Below are positions 5,168 to 12,149 of a DNA stretch of 22,334 bases, piece after piece. The stretch lies in IMG/VR virus record IMGVR_UViG_3300024348_000274, positions 1 to 22,334 of that record; one strand, written 5' to 3'. This DNA is from a virus. The notes beneath the pieces were generated by a model. It had not been told where the DNA came from and ran no database searches. It saw nothing but the letters and a program-made list of their open reading frames with translations. How positions within the stretch are numbered: position 1 is the stretch's first letter; each line of letters begins with the position of its first letter. A program made the position numbers and the translations under genes.

Positions 5168-8139
5168 ACTTTGATCACTTTATCCGAAGTGCCGAAGTTC
5201 TTCTTACGCATAATAGTCTTATTGACTACTTCGTATTCGTCTTTTGCTTTGTCGTAGTTGATCACGATTGGCAGATTCAAGTCAGCTTGCATATCTTTCA
5301 GAACTGCTTCGCTATCAGGATTCTGTCTAATCTCAACCGCTTTTCTCTTTGCGATCTTCTTAAAAACTTTTTGTAACTCTGCCACAGTGATTGCAGGCTT
5401 GTTACGATCATCGTTCATGCGATCAGCAAAATGTCGAGTGAATTCGATATCGATCTTAAACTTAGAAAGTAATCGATCACCAAATTTCTCTAGGTCTTGC
5501 AACTGCTTCTGCGTAACGTCTTCGCTGAACATCTCATCAAATGATTCGTTAATACTTTGTCCAGGAGTATCTTTCTTGTAACGCTTAGTAACTTTATCAG
5601 TACCTTTGTCTCCAGCTCCGCCCTCTTCAGTTACCATCTTCGCTAATAGCTTAGAGTCAACGTTTTTGTAGCTTCTAGCGATCTGTGCGGCGTAGTAACC
5701 TACGTCATGTCGCATACTGCCTCTTGGTCCAGTAGTCTCTTTTTTCTTTCTAGAGATTAAATCTTTTAGTGTTTTAAGTGCGTGTTGGTATTGTGTTTTG
5801 TATAGCTTTAGACCTAACTTACCTTTGATCATCTCTGTTGGACTTTTCTCTGTGAATAGTTTCTCAAAGGATTCATCTACACTTTCTTTGGGTACACAAT
5901 TAGGAACTAGCTTGCCGTTTTTCTTCTTCATGCCTTTTTGCTCATGAGAGTCCCAACAAGGGTCGTCTTCTTTAATTGATTTACCTTCGCTGTCATATCC
6001 TGGCTTACCAGCTTTCTCTTTCTTAGAGATAGCAATTGCGGCTCGCTGTGCGGGAGATACGGCACCTTCTTCTAGCTTACCACCTGCATCGATAAATGCG
6101 GCGACAGCCATTTGTTGTTTCTTCTTATCTGATTTACCAGCGAACTGAGGAGCATCTGACTTCTTGAAGTCATCAACCCACGCACCAAGTCCATCAGAGA
6201 CGTTTAACTTTTCTTCTAGATCAACATCTTCTTTACGCACTTTAGCGGCTAAGTCTGAGTCTGCCTTTCCCCAAGTGCCAGACGATTTAGTGATGAAAGA
6301 GTTAACACGTGCAAAGCCCCACTGCTGAGGAGTAGTGCCAGGTCTATGACCAGTTCTCCATGCGGCGATGCCTCTGTTGTAAACTTTTCTCAAGATACCG
6401 AGTGGCATACCAGACTTCTCTGCTTTCTTCTTTAGACCTTCTTCGCCTTTTGCTTCGTCAAGTGTTACTTGATCAAAGATGTCATTAGAAGTTTGCTCGA
6501 TAAAAGAGATTAAATCAGAATCAGATACAAATTCTTCAACTGGATTATTGTTTACTTGACGGACTTTCTTACGTAATTCACGTGTCAGTAGTCCATCCAT
6601 TTCACGCTCATGCTCTCGGCTTAAATTTTGGCGTTCTTGTTTGTGTTGAGTCTTAAGAGTTCTCTCTGCATCAGTCTTGATGGTGATCTCTTCTAAGTCT
6701 TCTTTTTTCTTCTTGAACGCACGGAATCTACCATCGAGCTTTATCTTGCCTTCTTTGTTAACCATTTGATGAAAACGTTGAACCTTAGGAGCTTCGAATG
6801 TCTCATCAAATTGCTGGTCAATCAAGAACGACTCAAAAGATTCGTCATACATTTGATTGTACTTTTTAGTGTGCTTTGACACTTTAGTCTTTGCTTGTGC
6901 ATCACCAGGTGCTGGCTCATATGCGGCAGGGTTATCGTCATCCATCTCAGCACCCTTTTTAAAGTGTGCGTCACGTTTTACTTTAGTAGACTTACCTAAA
7001 CCTTTATGATATACTGCTGGCTGTGTGCCTTTGCGATCTGCAATATCTTTATCTTGACCTACTTTTGGCTCTTCAAACAGATGTGCGAAATGCTCATCGA
7101 ATTGCTCATTAGTAGTCTTCCTACTATTTAACCTAGCGAGGTCTGCTTTACGTACTTGAGGAAGAACTTTTCTAGCGATCTTATCGATAGCGCCTTTCTT
7201 CTTTGCAACACGCTTATCAATAAGCATCTTCTCTGAGGGTGATAGTTTTTGGTAGTTTTCGCCTTTCTTGCCAGCAATCTTCTTACGTATAATCTTAATA
7301 GCGGCTTTACGGGCACGTGCTTTAAGCATAGTCATTGTTGCGGCTTTGTTCATTAAACGCTTACGTGCGGCGGCGATCTTATTCTTGTACTTACGCATTA
7401 CGATGCCACGATTACGGCGCTGTTGTACTGTGAGTACTGCCTCTTCTAATTCCATTTCTTCAGCGATCTTTAATCCACCACGAACCAAGTCGTAGATGTC
7501 TTCTGCGTCTCTCTGTAATTTCTTAGGTAGTCCAGTTGTAAACTTCTTCATGTCGCCTTGAGATGCCAATGATCTCATTTTAGATGCTGACATGCCTGAA
7601 ACGTCATCGGCATCTGGATCACGATCACCAGCAGATACGACTTCTATATCATCGAACTTGTAATCTTTACCGTTATATTTGTTGAGTAGTTCATCAAATT
7701 GCTTGATTCTGTCTGAGCCTACGACCAAAATGACTTTAGAGTACTTTGACTGTAGCTCTTGCATAATTTGAATAATAGTCTTGGATTTAGACTTCTCGAT
7801 CACATTGTTGCCGAATGCTTTCTTGGCAAGCATGATCTTATCGTCATACGCCAAAGGATTCTTCTTAGCATCCTGTGTATGAGATATGTAAACTTTTGGG
7901 ATTGCGGAAGCTTTACGTGCAACATCTTTGATCTTGTTGACTAGCTTTTCATGTCCAACAGTGATTGGATTCATTCTACCCCAACCTAAAACGACAGTCT
8001 TCTCTACGGCTTCGTCAAGTTTAGGATTGATTTCGATAGTGTTCTTTACAAGAACTTCGTCTTCTTTCTCAACTTTTGCTTTAGTTTTCTTCTTGACAAC
8101 CTTCTTCTCGACTGGTGCCGTGTCTTCTATATCGTCCAT
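5164..8139 (-). CDS. 991-aa putative internal head polyprotein: nucleotidyltransferase plus several phage modules
   Basis: After a Lys/Glu-rich start, residues about 47-220 form a cytidylyltransferase-like nucleotidyltransferase. GRMNPITVGHEKL carries the (H/T)xGH-type motif, VILVVGSDR follows, and SGMSASKMR is the second nucleotide-binding motif. Residues 234-345 are extremely Lys/Arg-rich. Later modules are a KEGKIKLDGRFRAF segment (462-475), a DUF5824-like module with AAWRTGHRPGTTPQQWGFAR (592-611) and a SDGLGAWVDDFKKSDAPQF module (648-666). A DPCWDSHEQKGMKKK segment (726-740) and a C-terminal module with FTRHFADRMNDDRNKP and AVLKDMQADLNLPIVI follow. Linkers repeat ESF(E/D)xxF motifs (432, 755, 865) and contain (L/I)xE|(A/G) at 41-44, 231-234, 560-563 and 689-692. 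In other phages these modules occur as separate proteins, which supports a polyprotein. AGAGGAT lies six bases before ATG, downstream of a late promoter. Confidence 0.72.
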   Translation of the reverse strand: MDDIEDTAPVEKKVVKKKTKAKVEKEDEVLVKNTIEINPKLDEAVEKTVVLGWGRMNPITVGHEKLVNKIKDVARKASAIPKVYISHTQDAKKNPLAYDDKIMLAKKAFGNNVIEKSKSKTIIQIMQELQSKYSKVILVVGSDRIKQFDELLNKYNGKDYKFDDIEVVSAGDRDPDADDVSGMSASKMRSLASQGDMKKFTTGLPKKLQRDAEDIYDLVRGGLKIAEEMELEEAVLTVQQRRNRGIVMRKYKNKIAAARKRLMNKAATMTMLKARARKAAIKIIRKKIAGKKGENYQKLSPSEKMLIDKRVAKKKGAIDKIARKVLPQVRKADLARLNSRKTTNEQFDEHFAHLFEEPKVGQDKDIADRKGTQPAVYHKGLGKSTKVKRDAHFKKGAEMDDDNPAAYEPAPGDAQAKTKVSKHTKKYNQMYDESFESFLIDQQFDETFEAPKVQRFHQMVNKEGKIKLDGRFRAFKKKKEDLEEITIKTDAERTLKTQHKQERQNLSREHEREMDGLLTRELRKKVRQVNNNPVEEFVSDSDLISFIEQTSNDIFDQVTLDEAKGEEGLKKKAEKSGMPLGILRKVYNRGIAAWRTGHRPGTTPQQWGFARVNSFITKSSGTWGKADSDLAAKVRKEDVDLEEKLNVSDGLGAWVDDFKKSDAPQFAGKSDKKKQQMAVAAFIDAGGKLEEGAVSPAQRAAIAISKKEKAGKPGYDSEGKSIKEDDPCWDSHEQKGMKKKNGKLVPNCVPKESVDESFEKLFTEKSPTEMIKGKLGLKLYKTQYQHALKTLKDLISRKKKETTGPRGSMRHDVGYYAAQIARSYKNVDSKLLAKMVTEEGGAGDKGTDKVTKRYKKDTPGQSINESFDEMFSEDVTQKQLQDLEKFGDRLLSKFKIDIEFTRHFADRMNDDRNKPAITVAELQKVFKKIAKRKAVEIRQNPDSEAVLKDMQADLNLPIVINYDKAKDEYEVVNKTIMRKKNFGTSDKVIKV

Positions 8140-8195
8140 TTTTATCCTCTTATCGTAGGTTTACCGTGGTCTAACTACAAATGATATTATCATAT

Positions 8196-8232
8196 AGCCC
8201 ACCAATGTGCTAGTGGGCTATCTTTATTTATA
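8196..8232 (-). promoter_or_regulatory. Late promoter TATAAATA with 5'-terminal stem-loop
   Basis: Minus-strand TATAAATA lies at 8232-8225, between the 147-aa gene and the polyprotein gene. A perfect 8-bp stem TAGCCCAC/GTGGGCTA (8221-8214 with 8203-8196) starts about where a T4-type late transcript would start. No U tract follows on the minus strand, so it is a leader hairpin rather than an intrinsic terminator. Confidence 0.78.
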
Positions 8233-8243
8233 ATAAGTTAGTG

Positions 8244-8687
8244 CTATGGCTGAGATTCTACGTGTTGATTATAGGCACTTCTTAACGCTTTAGCTTCTTT
8301 CTCTGCTTCTTCTGCATGTTGTTTAGCGTCTGCTAATGCAGTATTTGCGGCTTCTAATCTGTTCTCAGCCATTCTAGCTTCTTCTTCCATTCGGTGAGAC
8401 ATACGTGCAAAATCTTTAGCATCTTGAGGATTGACCATTACAGGATCATCAAGGCACTCTTCGAACTCTGGGTGTAATGGATGCTCTGCTGCCTCTAACT
8501 CGTAAGCCACGTCTTCTGCTTCTCTATCCATTTGCTCTTGAATTCTCTTCAATGTAATAAAATCTCTGAGTTGAGCGACCAATTTGAGTTTAGTCTCTCT
8601 ACGGTCTAGTTCGATTCCAACACTTCTTCCGTGATCCTCTAACTCGCCTTTGCTCATAGCTTCAAAGCTCTTTTCATGTAAGGTCAT
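8244..8687 (-). CDS. Coiled-coil protein with HeH/SAP-like N-terminus
   Basis: The 147-residue protein has an N-terminal helix-extended-helix-like segment (MSKGELEDHGRSVGIELDRR, then KLKLVAQLRDF, residues about 11-44). It is similar in pattern to HeH/LEM or SAP modules found at the ends of phage virion and DNA-binding proteins. From about 90 to 147 the sequence is a long charged coiled coil with Ala/Glu/Lys heptads. The ATG lies four bases past the stop of the upstream membrane-protein gene, with GGAGA as ribosome-binding site inside that gene's end. The two share the late promoter at 8916-8923. The function is unknown. Confidence 0.6.
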   Translation of the reverse strand: MTLHEKSFEAMSKGELEDHGRSVGIELDRRETKLKLVAQLRDFITLKRIQEQMDREAEDVAYELEAAEHPLHPEFEECLDDPVMVNPQDAKDFARMSHRMEEEARMAENRLEAANTALADAKQHAEEAEKEAKALRSAYNQHVESQP

Positions 8688-8690
8688 AAT

Positions 8691-8852
8691 TTATTTCTCC
8701 GACTTTAAAAATGTCCAGATACCGTATGCTAATCCAGCCCAGGCTGCGATCTTCACGATACCGCCAAATAAGATGACTGCTACACAGCCAGCAATAATAA
8801 CACCAGCGTCTAAGCTAGTTCTCTCTAAAAATCTTTCTTTTAACCAATTCAT
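8691..8852 (-). CDS. Small two-helix membrane protein (53 aa)
   Basis: The start is placed at ATG 8852 because AAAGGAG lies seven bases upstream; a longer frame opening at 8873 lacks such a site. The protein begins MNWLKERFLERTSLDAGVII and then has two hydrophobic stretches (AGVIIAGCVAVILFGGIV and AAWAGLAYGIWTFL) separated by a lysine, ending KSEK. Similar short proteins with a W-KERF-ERTS start occur in marine T4-like phages. Size and topology would suit a holin or a membrane-anchored lysis regulator, but no family evidence ties it to the GH19 lysin 4 kb downstream. The call is membrane protein of unknown role. Confidence 0.68.
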   Translation of the reverse strand: MNWLKERFLERTSLDAGVIIAGCVAVILFGGIVKIAAWAGLAYGIWTFLKSEK

Positions 8853-8870
8853 AATTATCTCCTTTAAATG

Positions 8871-8896
8871 CAAAAAGCAGGCATTGAGCCCGCTTT
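8871..8896 (-). terminator. Intrinsic terminator between late promoter and small membrane gene
   Basis: Minus-strand RNA AAAGCGGG-CUCAAUG-CCUGCUUU forms an 8-bp stem with one G-U pair and is followed by a run of U (UUUUUG). It lies after the promoter at 8923-8916 and before the gene start at 8852, so it could terminate upstream read-through or attenuate the gene. Confidence 0.65.
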
Positions 8897-8915
8897 GTTA
8901 ATTGACTCGTATTAT

Positions 8916-8944
8916 TATTTATAATAGTACGAATACGATGTCAA
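8916..8944 (-). promoter_or_regulatory. Late promoter TATAAATA with upstream TTGACA
   Basis: Minus-strand TATAAATA at 8923-8916 precedes the small membrane-protein gene by 63 bases. A consensus -35 box TTGACA (8944-8939) lies 15 bases upstream of TATAAA, two bases shorter than the best sigma70 spacing, so early activity is possible but weaker than at the other early promoters. Confidence 0.7.
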
Positions 8945-8949
8945 TGCTT

Positions 8950-9135
8950 TTAATCGTCTAACATTACTTGCCGTGCTTCTTTGTGCATTCCCATTGATGT
9001 GAGTTGGGCTGCCGCTCTTGCACGACCAATACGCTCTGAAGATTTGATCCAGGCTTTACCCCACGAACGTAGCTTTTCACACACTGAGCAGTAAGTTTTT
9101 GTTAGGAACAGGTCAACTTTAAATGTAGTACTCAT
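8950..9135 (-). CDS. Small hypothetical protein (61 aa)
   Basis: The 61-residue protein begins MSTTFKVDLFLTKTYCSVCE and ends with a basic helix (WIKSSERIGRARAAAQLTSM and KEARQVMLDD). A CSVC pair near residue 17 could bind metal. ARAAAQLTSMG followed by KEAR is reminiscent of the conserved tail of short DUF1127-associated proteins, but I cannot assign a family. Its ATG overlaps the stop of the DUF1127 gene (ATGA), so the two are coupled and probably act together. A weak AAGGAATC ribosome-binding site lies within the preceding gene. Confidence 0.6.
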   Translation of the reverse strand: MSTTFKVDLFLTKTYCSVCEKLRSWGKAWIKSSERIGRARAAAQLTSMGMHKEARQVMLDD

Positions 9136-9374
9136 ATGTCTAAGATTCCTTTTGGCATTCTGCGGTATAATGGAGCTGTTCTAGCACTATGATCTTCAAG
9201 CATCTCATCAAATTGCTTGTTAGCGATATAGTGAATATCTCCTCTGCATAGTCCAATATCGTTCAGGTCTTTATCTGAAAGTCTTGACAACTCTTTAACA
9301 GTATCTCTACTAGCACGGTATGCAACGTATCTCGCACCCATCATCTTCGTAGCATTAATTAATCTTTCAATCAC
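9132..9374 (-). CDS. DUF1127 (YjiS-like) protein
   Basis: The start is placed at GTG 9374, seven bases after AGGAG. An in-frame ATG at 9389 contains that site and is the alternative. The 80-residue product has a DUF1127 core, RDTVKELSRLSDKDLNDIGL followed by CRGDI (about 37-60). This matches the (E)LxxLsDreLxDIGltRxdI pattern of short proteins common in Alpha- and Gammaproteobacteria. Some cellular DUF1127 proteins affect RNA turnover or phosphate and carbon metabolism. In a phage it may have been captured from the host to steer host RNA metabolism, which is inference. It is followed by a coupled 61-residue gene and preceded by its own late promoter and leader hairpin. Confidence 0.7.
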   Translation of the reverse strand: MIERLINATKMMGARYVAYRASRDTVKELSRLSDKDLNDIGLCRGDIHYIANKQFDEMLEDHSARTAPLYRRMPKGILDI

Positions 9375-9390
9375 AACATGTCTCCTCATA

Positions 9391-9428
9391 TTTGTGCTAT
9401 AGTCTTTTTGACTACACAAATATTTATA
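9391..9428 (-). promoter_or_regulatory. Late promoter TATAAATA with 5'-terminal stem-loop
   Basis: Minus-strand TATAAATA at 9428-9421 is followed by a hairpin TTTGTG-TAGTC-AAAAA-GACTA-(TAG)-CACAAA (9420-9391). The inner 5-bp stem starts close to the T4-type transcription start (about 9415). It drives the DUF1127 and 61-aa genes. The preceding gap 9429-9478 holds no gene and only a weak imperfect hairpin. Confidence 0.76.
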
Positions 9429-9478
9429 GCAGAAACATAGATTTTAGTAATGCGGAGTTGGCATACTCGCCATGCAGT

Positions 9479-10708
9479 TTACTTCTGCCAGCCCTTGATA
9501 TACTCTGGTGAGAAGTTAGCGTGGCTAAACTGTAATCTATCTACCAGTTTAACTGCGTTCTTACCCATACGATCAATAGCAACAAAGCCTTCTTGTTCTG
9601 TAACTCTGTATCCATCTTTAGTTTTCAGGAAAGTACCTATAGATTTTGCCTTATCTAGCTTACGTATAACCATCAACTTAGCTTCAACAATGAGATTGTA
9701 TAATTCAAACAGTGCTACGATCTGAGACTTATCGACATTTGAGAAGTATGACATAACTTCCTTTCGTCTTTCGGTTTTCTTTTCTTTGCCCTTATCTGAC
9801 TTTAGTTTATCAATCTCTTTTTGATAATATGTGTATGTCCAGTCCACTAGACCACTAACGAACTTACTTGGATCTTTGATCTTTTCACCTGCTCGTACTT
9901 GTACGTTCAAGTATGTTTTAACTCTTGTAAGCAACTCTTCGTTCTCTGTTATGCCGTCAAACGTTGCTTTGTTTACTTTGTTGAATTGCTTGCCAGCGGC
10001 GGACAGTAGTAGAGTAACCGCATCTGTCTCTGCCTGTGTCATTGTGGCATTACCTGTCACATCTTTGTAGACCGCATCTACTGACCAGACTGATTTCGAT
10101 CCTTTGAGATTGCTTGCAATCTTCTCTCCAAAAGACGCTGACATTGACTCAAAAGATTTTCCTCTGTAGTTAGTGTGCCAAACCACACCGATCTCGGATC
10201 TGAGGATTTCAGAAGCAAGTTTGCTTTTCGCTGGTATAGCGTAAACAATCGTATTAGGATGGAAAGTAATATGCGGTTCACCATCAATCTGTACCTTTTT
10301 AATATCTTTCTTCGCATAGAGGAAATCACCTTGTATCACTCCTTTAATATTCATAGCTGGCAAATGTTTCAATGCCAGGTTCATTTTTATATTCAAATCT
10401 CCACTAGTATCAGCGTCAACATCCGCTTTAGTCTTATAGACTTTAGGATTCTTGTTGAAGATGCCCTTCTTTGCAACAAAGAACTTACCGTCAGATGGAT
10501 CGATACCTGCAAAAACTGCTGGTGCACCATCCCACTTTACTGTTACGTTAACAGGAGCTTTAGACTTGCCCGCTAACATATCACGCAAAGATCGTAGGTA
10601 ATCTATTGACTGTCTTGCACCATCGACACCTGAATTTAACAGATTGTCCTCGAGATGCTCCATGTGAGTGTTTTTATCTTCTGTGATATATGTGCGTAAA
10701 CTTTTCAT
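9479..10708 (-). CDS. DUF6267-like protein with ligase-type nucleotidyltransferase motifs and capsid-targeting-like N-terminus
   Basis: The 409-residue protein begins MKSLRTYITE|DKNTHMEHLE. The first ten residues match the T4 capsid-targeting pattern with an I-x-E cut site. It resembles the DUF6267 family of marine T4-like phages, including WDGAPAVFAGIDPSDGKFFV, KKGIFNKNPKVYKT and IKGVIQGDFLY. VKWDGAP (57-63) looks like nucleotidyltransferase motif I (KxDG) of DNA/RNA ligases and capping enzymes. EGFV (373-376) and KLVDR (387-391) fall where motifs IV and V would lie, and GVIQGDF (123-129) could serve as motif III, although its spacing is early. Ligase-fold assignment is therefore plausible, not proven. 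Its ATG overlaps the stop of the nuclease-like gene (ATGA), so the two form one unit behind the late promoter at 11827-11834. Confidence 0.75.
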   Translation of the reverse strand: MKSLRTYITEDKNTHMEHLEDNLLNSGVDGARQSIDYLRSLRDMLAGKSKAPVNVTVKWDGAPAVFAGIDPSDGKFFVAKKGIFNKNPKVYKTKADVDADTSGDLNIKMNLALKHLPAMNIKGVIQGDFLYAKKDIKKVQIDGEPHITFHPNTIVYAIPAKSKLASEILRSEIGVVWHTNYRGKSFESMSASFGEKIASNLKGSKSVWSVDAVYKDVTGNATMTQAETDAVTLLLSAAGKQFNKVNKATFDGITENEELLTRVKTYLNVQVRAGEKIKDPSKFVSGLVDWTYTYYQKEIDKLKSDKGKEKKTERRKEVMSYFSNVDKSQIVALFELYNLIVEAKLMVIRKLDKAKSIGTFLKTKDGYRVTEQEGFVAIDRMGKNAVKLVDRLQFSHANFSPEYIKGWQK

Positions 10709-11781
10709 AGTCTTATCTTTAATCCTACTCGTGTAGCGCCACCAGAGGCACCACCATATGTTGCTAGTACGAATGATTTAAACTTTGGCAGTACTTCTGC
10801 TTTTAGAACGTTGCCAGCTTTTCCACCACCCACAAAAAATATTTCAAACGTATCATTAGCTCTGTTGTGTATAACGAAGTAGTCATCTCCACCATCTTTA
10901 AAGTGGTCTAAGATAACCTGTCTAAAGTGCGCTAATGCCACACCGTCTGTTATAGCAAACTCTTTAGGCAGTTTACCTGACTTGATAACTCCATCATCGC
11001 CTGCTAGACCAATAGAAGAATCACGTGAATTGAAAAAGTCTATAAGTCCTACAAAGGTAGAAGGATACTTCTCTCTTTTCATAAGAGCGCCAACGTTACC
11101 CTCTTTGACTTTTAAGTCTCTGATATAAACATCTGCAATATCCTGTATGATCTCAATTTTACGTCCAGATCGTTTAACTGACTTATCGAAGAATGTAATA
11201 GGAGCTGATCTGTTGTTAGTTCCTTTGATCTCGAATTGAGTCTTCTTCTTGGCAATAGTCATAACTAGATCGGGAATAGTTGATCCTGGTCTAGCTGTCT
11301 TGAATTCTGTTTCTACTTCGATGCCTCGTTTGAAGGCAAGGTCTTTGACCTCTACTGCAACCATATCTTGAGTTTTTGATCCTGCTCCTACTCGACCCTG
11401 CGCTCCACCTCCTGGCTTCACGATAGAACTGATAGCAACATATCCGTCTGGTCTTTGATCAAATCCTTTGAGTGAGACAGGTGCGAGAGTTGTACGTCTA
11501 GTAATACCGAACTCTGTCGATCTATGTAATGTAGCAGGAATAGTGAAGTGAACTTTTTCACCTTTCTTCAACTGCTTTACAATCTTGCCTTGATCTGAGT
11601 ACAGTGGAGCAGGCTTTTCCATAGGAAAGCCTTCTTTGAACTTATATCCATTCAACGTTTCTGGAGCATATGTTGTACGCTCACCAGCACCAGTAAATTC
11701 TTTGTTCTTGCCAGGTCCCGAAGGAAAGTTTTTAGGTGAAAATGTAGCCATCTCTGTGAGCCACCCTCTAAATTTTATCAT
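10705..11781 (-). CDS. PD-(D/E)XK nuclease-like protein with capsid-targeting-like N-terminus
   Basis: The 358-residue protein starts MIKFRGWLTE|MATFSPKNFP, matching the capsid-targeting form with an L-x-E cut site. Residues about 55-122 look like a small beta-barrel (SH3-like) segment. Residues 155-187 contain EVETEFKTARPGSTIPDLVM and then TQFEIKG. The arrangement PD (170-171), twelve residues, then E-I-K (184-186), with acidic residues at 157/159, is the core of the PD-(D/E)XK nuclease fold. The rest is a mixed alpha/beta region ending in Gly-rich TYGGASGGATRVGLKIRL. I infer a DNA-cutting or DNA-processing enzyme packaged in the head. A different restriction-endonuclease-like role is possible. 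Only a weak ribosome-binding site is seen. Confidence 0.6.
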   Translation of the reverse strand: MIKFRGWLTEMATFSPKNFPSGPGKNKEFTGAGERTTYAPETLNGYKFKEGFPMEKPAPLYSDQGKIVKQLKKGEKVHFTIPATLHRSTEFGITRRTTLAPVSLKGFDQRPDGYVAISSIVKPGGGAQGRVGAGSKTQDMVAVEVKDLAFKRGIEVETEFKTARPGSTIPDLVMTIAKKKTQFEIKGTNNRSAPITFFDKSVKRSGRKIEIIQDIADVYIRDLKVKEGNVGALMKREKYPSTFVGLIDFFNSRDSSIGLAGDDGVIKSGKLPKEFAITDGVALAHFRQVILDHFKDGGDDYFVIHNRANDTFEIFFVGGGKAGNVLKAEVLPKFKSFVLATYGGASGGATRVGLKIRL

Positions 11782-11826
11782 GTTATCGCTTCTATAATTC
11801 CAGTTGACTGTCTATAGTTGTGAAAC

Positions 11827-11834
11827 TATTTATA
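11827..11834 (-). promoter_or_regulatory. Late promoter TATAAATA
   Basis: Minus-strand TATAAATA directly downstream of the 58-aa gene and 46 bases before the nuclease-like gene. A perfect 6-bp inverted repeat (11814-11829, loop of four) overlaps its 3' end, but it would lie mostly upstream of the expected transcription start. Confidence 0.78.
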
Positions 11835-12006
11835 ATTTCACGTCTATCAGATCATGACTATAAGACTGCAAACGTTGGCACCGCTTCTCCAATAAGCGTT
11901 CTCTTTCAAGCAAATACTCTAGCCTATCAGCTATAGACTTCCAAGGCTCTGTTGTGGTCCAGCTTTGCATTGACCTTAACTTACTAATTATTTGACTATC
12001 AGTCAT
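11830..12006 (-). CDS. Small helical hypothetical protein (58 aa)
   Basis: The start is placed at ATG 12006 because it overlaps the stop of the upstream 45-codon gene as ATGA, the junction type used throughout this window; an in-frame ATG at 12024 is the alternative. The 58-residue product begins MTDSQIISKLRSMQSW and continues as a charged helix (RLEYLLERERLLEKRCQRLQ), probably a coiled coil. The family is not recognised. Its stop region overlaps the late promoter of the next unit. Confidence 0.6.
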   Translation of the reverse strand: MTDSQIISKLRSMQSWTTTEPWKSIADRLEYLLERERLLEKRCQRLQSYSHDLIDVKL

Positions 12007-12140
12007 GATACAATACCGTCCCATCTAAAGAAAGCCACTCGTTCACTGCACCAGTACCATCCTCTATACTTTTGATCTTCTTGTTTCAGATCACTTTCGT
12101 GGTATTCCCTTCCATGTCTGTCTACTATTACATTACTCAT
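12003..12140 (-). CDS. Small hypothetical protein (45 aa)
   Basis: A 45-codon frame begins at ATG 12140 with AGGAAA eight bases upstream and ends in TGA overlapping the next ATG. The product begins MSNVIVDRHGREYHESDLKQ and ends with an aromatic run (RGWYWCSERVAFFRWDG). Good ribosome-binding site, exact fit between neighbours and an ATGA junction support a real gene. No family is recognised. Confidence 0.62.
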   Translation of the reverse strand: MSNVIVDRHGREYHESDLKQEDQKYRGWYWCSERVAFFRWDGIVS

Positions 12141-12149
12141 ATTATTTCC

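Noticed and set aside
5258-5581. 107-codon plus-strand ORF opposite the C-terminus of the 991-aa protein
   Set aside because: The opposite frame encodes a module (FTRHFADRM, DLNLPIVI) I recognise; the plus frame shows no supporting signal.
8196-8221. Hairpin TAGCCCAC/GTGGGCTA as an intrinsic terminator
   Set aside because: On the minus strand no U run follows it, and it lies downstream of a promoter; it fits a leader hairpin better.
9429-9478. Imperfect hairpin after the DUF6267-like gene as a terminator
   Set aside because: The stem has a two-base internal mismatch or bulge and no U tract.
10175-10576. 133-codon plus-strand ORF inside the DUF6267-like gene
   Set aside because: It lies fully opposite a gene with recognisable motifs, has no promoter, ribosome-binding site or familiar protein pattern, and is a reverse-strand shadow.
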